DNA of 64,000 nucleotides, from positions 1 through 64,000 of the forward strand of contig CAZLWV010000024.1 in NCBI GenBank assembly GCA_964563135.1, in the 5' to 3' direction. Positions 63,055-64,000 of this stretch are shown here, piece by piece. The DNA is from JAAYAY01 sp964563135 (GTDB lineage: Bacteria > Planctomycetota > Planctomycetia > Pirellulales > Thermoguttaceae). The notes below the pieces were generated by a model that searched no databases, was not told where the DNA came from, and saw only the letters and a list, made by a program, of their open reading frames with translations. Every line of letters begins with the position of its first letter. Positions within the stretch are counted from its first letter, which is position 1. The position numbers were made by a program, and so were the translations under genes.

Positions 63055-63459
63055 ACCGATTTCCGCCCCGGCATCTTTCTCCTCGCAAGAAGTGTTTGCG
63101 CGGTCTTGAGGCACGTTGCTTCAGGCCGGCTGGAGTCTCTGCCGGGATCGGTCACATAGTCGGCAGCACGCCGCGACAGCTATAGCGCCGCAATGCGCGC
63201 CGACACCGTTGCCGGATCCTGGAGCCAACAAGAGACTGGAACGCACAGGCGGACACCGCTGGACGATCCCCTGGTCTAGAGCCGGGGATCGGGAGGCGAG
63301 TGTCCGTTCTCGTTTCCCGCCGCCTCCAAACTGGCAAGACCCGGGCGTTGCCCGCCTGTCTGCCGCAAGGTAAATTGGCAGTTTGGCTTCTGACATCTGG
63401 GGCCCGCTCAAGGCAATCGCGGGATCTATCCACCAAATCGGGCGGCGCGCGGCACGGAA
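63055..63459. other. Intergenic region before pyrD
   Basis: 405 bp, GC-rich, no gene and no clear promoter or terminator recognised. Some palindromic sequence lies around 63330-63360. Confidence 0.3.
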
Positions 63460-64000
63460 ATGGATCTGCACGTTGAACTTGGGCGGCTCGCCCTGAAGAA
63501 TCCGATCATGGTCGCGTCGGGGACCTTCGGCTACGCCCGCGAGATGGCCGCGATGGTGGATCTTTCACGGCTGGGCGGGATCGTGCCGAAGACCATCACC
63601 CGAGATCCCCGAATGGGCAATGCTCCGCCGCGCACCGTGGAGACGACCGGAGGGATGCTCAATTCGATCGGGCTGGACAACGACGGCCTGGAGTCCTTCC
63701 TCGAAAAGCAGTTTCCGTTTCTGGCCTCTCTCGACACGGCCCTGATCATCAGCGTGGCCGGCAAGAGTTACGACGACTTCGTCTACCTTGCCGAGCGTCT
63801 TGGGAAGGTGCCTGCAATTGCGGCCCTGGAGCTGAACGTTTCCTGTCCCAATGTGTCTGGTGGGGTGGACTTTGGAACGGATCCTGCAATGTGCGAGAAG
63901 GTCGTTCGGGGAGTACGCGGCGCGTGCGATCTTCCGCTGATCGCCAAGTTGACTCCAAACGTGACCCGGGTGCCGGCCATCGCCCAGGCGGCGGCCGACG
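63460..64000 (+). CDS. pyrD: Dihydroorotate dehydrogenase (class 1B-like; 3' end outside window)
   Basis: The first 180 residues are visible. KNPIMVASGTFGYAREMA, VPKTITRDPRMGNAPPRTVE, GGMLNSIGLDNDGLESFL and LELNVSCPNVSGG (catalytic Cys) identify the FMN-containing enzyme that makes orotate for pyrimidine synthesis. The TFGYA start and Cys base fit class 1B, which pairs with PyrK; pyrK is not in the window. ATG 63460. Confidence 0.93.
   Translation, partial: MDLHVELGRLALKNPIMVASGTFGYAREMAAMVDLSRLGGIVPKTITRDPRMGNAPPRTVETTGGMLNSIGLDNDGLESFLEKQFPFLASLDTALIISVAGKSYDDFVYLAERLGKVPAIAALELNVSCPNVSGGVDFGTDPAMCEKVVRGVRGACDLPLIAKLTPNVTRVPAIAQAAAD

Overview
The window looks like chromosome of a GC-rich bacterium of the phylum Planctomycetota. 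The evidence is a Tat-exported sugar-isomerase-like protein beside a Tat-exported Gfo/Idh/MocA oxidoreductase, a long YidC with an extra periplasmic region, a transmembrane Ser/Thr kinase with a large exported domain, an exported methyltransferase-fold protein, a Ycf46-type AAA+ protein, and mraZ-rsmH followed by a LysM protein rather than a full division cluster. Assignment is by protein resemblance only; no database was searched.

Layout. 1-8.6 kb: a cut-off sugar ABC binding lipoprotein, sugar/inositol enzymes, an LRR protein, an exported methyltransferase-fold protein and a sudBA pair. 8.6-16.8 kb: C45-family hydrolase, STAS protein, AAA+ ATPase, trmL, a Nudix-like protein, queA and a glycosyltransferase. 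16.9-21.1 kb: mraZ with a four-box MraZ operator, rsmH, a membrane LysM protein and a nucleotide/molybdopterin-carrier-like protein. 21.3-31.4 kb: acyltransferase, galK divergent from a XylR-type regulator, mnmE, yidC, phosphoesterase, tsaB and a tRNA-Val.

31.4-43.6 kb is a 12.1-kb integrative element inserted in the 3' half of tRNA-Val(UAC), bounded by a 49-bp direct repeat. All its genes lie on the minus strand: tyrosine integrase, XRE repressor, a tight replication block (AlpA-like protein, Cys-rich protein, DUF669-like protein, AEP primase-like protein, DnaB-like ATPase, HTH protein), a one-domain sliding-clamp-like protein, and a GYF_2-TM-S1C protease-TPR cargo protein. I see no capsid, portal, terminase or conjugation gene. 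It may be a phage-satellite-like or mobilised replicating island. The integrase frame runs through the attachment core: in the excised circle the same gene would gain a different, longer C-terminus encoded at the far end of the element.

43.9-64 kb is housekeeping again: Ser/Thr kinase, ribbon-helix-helix protein, RNase P RNA with its promoter, radical SAM, FHA, rsgA-hflX, SDR, an IS630 remnant, dcd, nth, DUF309, Lon-N, folE, an FAD/Fe-S oxidase, a cysteine-cluster protein, an HU-like protein with promoter, a small lipoprotein and the start of pyrD. Two of these genes (dcd and the FAD/Fe-S oxidase) are interrupted by short, perfect, templated-looking inverted duplications. A 110-bp palindromic repeat occurs twice (11.3 and 52.3 kb) in opposite orientations.
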